A DNA stretch of 64,000 nt from a virus. The first letter of the stretch is position 1. Each line of letters starts with the position of its first letter. Location: IMG/VR virus record IMGVR_UViG_3300032087_005679, positions 1-64,000 of that record. The stretch is one strand, 5' to 3'. The notes under the pieces were generated by a model. That model ran no database searches. It had not been told where the DNA came from and saw only the letters and a program-made list of their open reading frames with translations. The position numbers and the translations under genes are program-made. Shown in pieces: positions 61,647 through 64,000 of this stretch.

Positions 61647-61972
61647 GGTGGAGGTAGGGAGAATTGAACTCCCGTCTTGTCCGTTTCCAAATCAAGGTCA
61701 TTCACAAGGTTGGACTAGCTTTTATCGTCGGCAAGTCTCTAGACTATATTATCTGTTTCGCTACACACAAATAATCAAAAGCGTTTATAGGACAAAAATA
61801 CGACTTTCTGTTTTTCGGTTGTCGCCACCTCAAGTCTAGTCAGGTTATTAAGCTGCTAGTGCTAGTTCTGCGTTGTTGTTTGCAGTTATAGTTTTAAGCG
61901 TTTTTAGTGAGCCACGCTTCCCTCACCCTTGCACCCATTCATCTTTCACGTCAATCGATTCCGGTTACCCCC
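61646..61972 (-). ncRNA. ssrA: Transfer-messenger RNA (tmRNA), one-piece
   Basis: About 327 nt. The 5' end GGGGGUA pairs with 3' UACCUCC (7 bp, one G-U), followed by discriminator A and an encoded CCA. A T arm reads GGGAG-UUCAAUU-CUCCC. An H-type pseudoknot (PK1) lies at 61896-61926: GUGAG/CUCAC (61922-61926 with 61907-61911) and AAGCGU/ACGCUU (61914-61919 with 61896-61901). Twelve nt later is the resume codon GCA, opening a tag frame for ANNNAELALAA closed by TAATAA. tmRNA with SmpB rescues stalled ribosomes and tags the nascent chain for proteolysis; SmpB is not in the window. No break of the two-piece type is seen. The RNA has its own promoter and terminator. Confidence 0.95.
61848..61883 (-). 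other. tmRNA tag reading frame (ANNNAELALAA)
   Basis: Reading on the minus strand from the resume codon: GCA, AAC three times, GCA, GAA, CTA, GCA, CTA, GCA, GCT, then TAA; a second TAA follows in frame. The final LAA is what ClpXP-type proteases recognise, and the AN start fits the SmpB/SspB-type signals of bacterial tags. The middle (NNAEL) is not that of E. coli (ANDENYALAA). Confidence 0.92.
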
Positions 61973-61982
61973 TTAGGTAAAT

Positions 61983-62011
61983 GTTATAAACTATAAAGAA
62001 TATTTTGTCAA
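61983..62011 (-). promoter_or_regulatory. Sigma70-type promoter of the tmRNA gene
   Basis: Minus strand TTGACA (62011-62006), 17-nt spacer, then TATAAC (61988-61983). The -10 box ends 10 nt before the mature 5' end, leaving room for a short leader removed by RNase P. The -35 box is perfect and -10 differs at one position, so host RNA polymerase should read it without phage factors. Confidence 0.85.
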
Positions 62012-62122
62012 GTTATTTACTCTTCTATATATGCTAGCAATCTTTGAAGCTGTCATAAAGCTAGAAAAAGTAGTAATAATAGAAAGAAAAGTTTTGATTT
62101 GGCTGTTTATGAGCTTGCAGCT

Positions 62123-62150
62123 ATTATAACGAAGCCTAGAAAGGTGTTAA
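62123..62150 (-). promoter_or_regulatory. Second sigma70-like promoter upstream of the tmRNA
   Basis: Minus strand TTAACA (62150-62145), 16-nt spacer, perfect TATAAT (62128-62123), about 150 nt upstream of the tmRNA 5' end. The 110 nt between the two promoters hold no supported gene. It may add transcription of the tmRNA or yield a small RNA. Confidence 0.5.
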
Positions 62151-62162
62151 GGGCAAGAATGA

Positions 62163-62933
62163 TTAAATATCTAATTCCATATCAACACCAGTTTCATCAG
62201 AGTCTGTAGTGTCTTCTTTTTCCTCTTCATATTCTGGTGTAGAAACATCTGGAAGTGTGTTTGATAGTTCATCTTCAAACTTATCAAAATAGAGAAGCAA
62301 GTTTGTGATAAGGTAATCATAGAAAATGTCTTGATCTGTTTCATCTGCTAGCATGTCATAAGCATCAACAATTTGCTTTTCAACTTTCTTAAAAGTAATT
62401 GCAGCAAAGTTACGACCTGTTTCATTCTGATCGTCTAGTTTTACAAAATCATCTTCTTTACCGTCATTATCGATATCAATAAATTCACCTTCTACAGATT
62501 GTTCTTCTTTCCCGTCATCTTGTGGGTCTAGGTCAATTGATATTTTCTCTAGGAGAGTGTCTTTGTCGATTTCATACTCAATGCTTTCTAGCTGATCCTC
62601 AGCTTGACCTTGCGCTTCAATTGGACGAAGAGCATTCTCAACAGCATGAACAATGTGGTTTCTAAACGAATCTCTTTGCTCTTTATCGCTAGTAAGCATT
62701 TTGTAATCGTTTTCAATAGTTGGAATAACTTTTTCCAGCAAATCAGCTAGAACATTAATACCAGTGCTACGACTTGCTTCCTCTGTTCCTGTTTCGGCTT
62801 CAATTAGTTTGCGAACTACTTTTCTTATCTTTTCTTCAGCAAGTCTTTGCTGTTCAAGCTTCATGACAATCCTTTTACGGACATGTTCTCTAATAAGTTC
62901 TTCAGCTATTAGTTGGTTTCGGTCAATAGTCAT
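62163..62933 (-). CDS. Acidic helical protein with dockerin-like Ca loop, possible head/scaffold protein
   Basis: 256 residues when started at the ATG preceded by GGAGATAA; a longer frame runs into the preceding gene. Residues 1-50 are two amphipathic helices (DRNQLIAEELIREHVRKR, then RLAEEKIRKVVRKLIEAE), similar to the short helix of other small proteins here. Residues about 115-165 are strongly acidic; EFIDIDNDGKEDDF fits the D-x-D-x-D-G calcium-loop pattern. The C-terminal third is helical with QIVDAYDMLADETDQDIFYD. A T4-style internal scaffold or core protein is one possibility, because such proteins are acidic and helical. The function is not established. Confidence 0.75.
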   Translation of the reverse strand: MTIDRNQLIAEELIREHVRKRIVMKLEQQRLAEEKIRKVVRKLIEAETGTEEASRSTGINVLADLLEKVIPTIENDYKMLTSDKEQRDSFRNHIVHAVENALRPIEAQGQAEDQLESIEYEIDKDTLLEKISIDLDPQDDGKEEQSVEGEFIDIDNDGKEDDFVKLDDQNETGRNFAAITFKKVEKQIVDAYDMLADETDQDIFYDYLITNLLLYFDKFEDELSNTLPDVSTPEYEEEKEDTTDSDETGVDMELDI

Positions 62934-62943
62934 AGTATTATAA

Positions 62944-64000
62944 TTATCTCCGTCTTTGACGTTTTGCTCTTCTAACTTTAGGTTTGGACGATTTTGGTTT
63001 TTTGAAAGAGTTGTAATTGTTAGGTGGACCAAACCCTCCAGCATAACCAGCAACAGCCCCTCCGCCCATTGCAGACATTTCGTCTAAAGTGTCATCAATA
63101 AAATTCGTCACATCTTCAATAGTTGTAGTGAGCGCCGCCCAGATAGCATCAGCATCTGCATTTGGCGGAATATAAGAAATAAAAGTTTCCTTATCGCCAT
63201 CGGCAATAGCCTTTCTCATATCACGGGCACTATAAACAACTCCAGCACGAGACTGAACTGGGTCTTCAACGATGTCCTCGACATTTACACCAGGGTTATG
63301 GCGTTCAGCGTATGATTGCGCTCTGTCAAAGCGAGTATCCCCTACATCCTTACTACTCTTCACTAAAAGGATTGTATCTCCCTCTTTAGCAGTTGCTGGA
63401 TCAGCAACAAATTCATAAACTGCTTGGACTGGGCTGCGGTAGTCTGCAATTTTTGCAGTGATGTTGGGTTCTCCGTTTTCGAGATATTCATTCCAGATCT
63501 TGAGAGCCTGAGCGTTGCTTACTTCTGGGTAATCGACGGGAGAAATTAAAACAACAACTTCATCAACATCAGGTCGTTTAGCAATCTTATTTACATAATC
63601 AAAGTGACCTCGATGGGGTGGCTTAAACTTACCAGGGAATAGAGCTATACGCTTACCCTCTTTTTCAGTAATGACCTGGGTAGTGTTATTTAGTGATTCG
63701 TTTCTTTGGGCTGGTGCTGTTTTTTCTTTAGAAATTTGTTGCTGTAGTTCAGCCTCAATAACATTAGCATCTTTTACTGCTTTTTCTCCAGAAGCAATGC
63801 CAGTATTCCTGTCTCCGTAAGTAAAGTAGTTGTCAATATTATCCGAAAGACTTTTTGTAGCCCCGAACAGATTCTCTACTGTTTCGCCCAACACATCCAT
63901 ATATTTTTCAGCAATTTTTACTATTTGGTCATTGTTAGTTGGCAGACTAGCTACTACTCCAAACCCAGTTACAGATTGAGGTAATCCTCCTTTGTTGCTA
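62944..64000 (-). CDS. Nucleotidyltransferase (HxGH, NMN/phosphopantetheine-type), cut by the right edge
   Basis: The frame is open to the last base of the window (33 more codons before the first internal ATG at 63900, reading SNKGGLPQSVTGFGVVASL), so the true start lies outside. Downstream, FPGKFKPPHRGHFDYVNKIA is the class I cytidylyl/adenylyltransferase motif with HRGH, followed by EVVVLISPVDY and SARDMRKAIADGDKETF, corresponding to the family's (S/T)-x-x-x-R block. The substrate (NMN, phosphopantetheine or another phosphate) is not clear. About 130 residues before the domain and a basic C-terminal tail (KPKVRRAKRQRRR) are unusual extensions. Confidence 0.8.
   Translation of the reverse strand, partial: SNKGGLPQSVTGFGVVASLPTNNDQIVKIAEKYMDVLGETVENLFGATKSLSDNIDNYFTYGDRNTGIASGEKAVKDANVIEAELQQQISKEKTAPAQRNESLNNTTQVITEKEGKRIALFPGKFKPPHRGHFDYVNKIAKRPDVDEVVVLISPVDYPEVSNAQALKIWNEYLENGEPNITAKIADYRSPVQAVYEFVADPATAKEGDTILLVKSSKDVGDTRFDRAQSYAERHNPGVNVEDIVEDPVQSRAGVVYSARDMRKAIADGDKETFISYIPPNADADAIWAALTTTIEDVTNFIDDTLDEMSAMGGGAVAGYAGGFGPPNNYNSFKKPKSSKPKVRRAKRQRRR

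Noticed and set aside
61646-61700. A tRNA gene suggested by the T arm and CCA end
   Set aside because: The partner acceptor strand lies more than 270 nt away and there is no anticodon arm; it is the 3' part of the tmRNA.
61648-61839. Plus-strand open frame of 63 codons
   Set aside because: It covers the tmRNA gene on the other strand; the RNA structure explains the sequence.
62012-62115. A 21-codon frame (MTASKIAS...) between the two promoters
   Set aside because: It has no ribosome site, runs into the -35 box and tmRNA leader, and has no composition typical of coding DNA.

Overview
The window is a piece of the genome of a large tailed bacteriophage of the T4 type (contractile tail, Caudoviricetes). 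The evidence is a T4-like baseplate pair (gp25 and gp6), a gp55-type late sigma factor, a CHC2/TOPRIM primase, a PIN-PhoH ATPase, several giant virion proteins, and small proteins with the amphipathic N-terminal helix I associate with marine T4-like and jumbo phages. Every gene I can support is on the minus strand. Genes are packed end to end, often with 1-4 nt start/stop overlaps. The DNA is AT-rich. Host and exact clade cannot be read from the window.

In transcription order, from the right edge leftwards: a nucleotidyltransferase cut by the window edge and an acidic helical protein (64.0-62.2 kb); a complete one-piece tmRNA gene (ssrA) with its own sigma70-like promoter and intrinsic terminator (62.0-61.6 kb); PhoH, a HExxH metallopeptidase and a Cas4/RecB-like nuclease (61.6-58.7 kb); a 21-gene cassette, mostly sugar-nucleotide enzymes, sugar methyltransferases and glycosyltransferases (58.7-39.6 kb); small proteins and the gp55-like sigma factor (39.6-37.9 kb); the baseplate and tail module with proteins of up to 2221 residues (37.9-4.1 kb); then a RuvC-like nuclease, a HAD phosphatase, the primase and small proteins with possible capsid-targeting helices (4.1-0 kb).

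The tmRNA is the clearest unusual element. It has a 7-bp acceptor stem, an encoded CCA end, a T arm, a PK1 pseudoknot, and a tag reading frame for ANNNAELALAA that ends in two stop codons. Marine picocyanobacteria and alphaproteobacteria have split two-piece tmRNAs, so this one is not of their type.

The sugar cassette holds GDP-fucose synthase, a second Fcl-like protein with its catalytic Tyr replaced by Phe, three other NAD-dependent epimerases, a short UDP-sugar dehydrogenase, a Gfo/Idh/MocA dehydrogenase, a compact DegT-type aminotransferase followed by a sugar N-formyltransferase, a sugar C-methyltransferase, two other methyltransferases and nine proteins that are or may be glycosyltransferases, among them GT11-like and fungal KRE2-like GT15 members. 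There is also an Mpo1-like (DUF962) membrane protein. No flippase or polymerase gene is present. My inference is that the phage builds a branched or formylated deoxy-amino-sugar glycan in the cytoplasm and attaches it to virion protein, to DNA, or to a host surface precursor.
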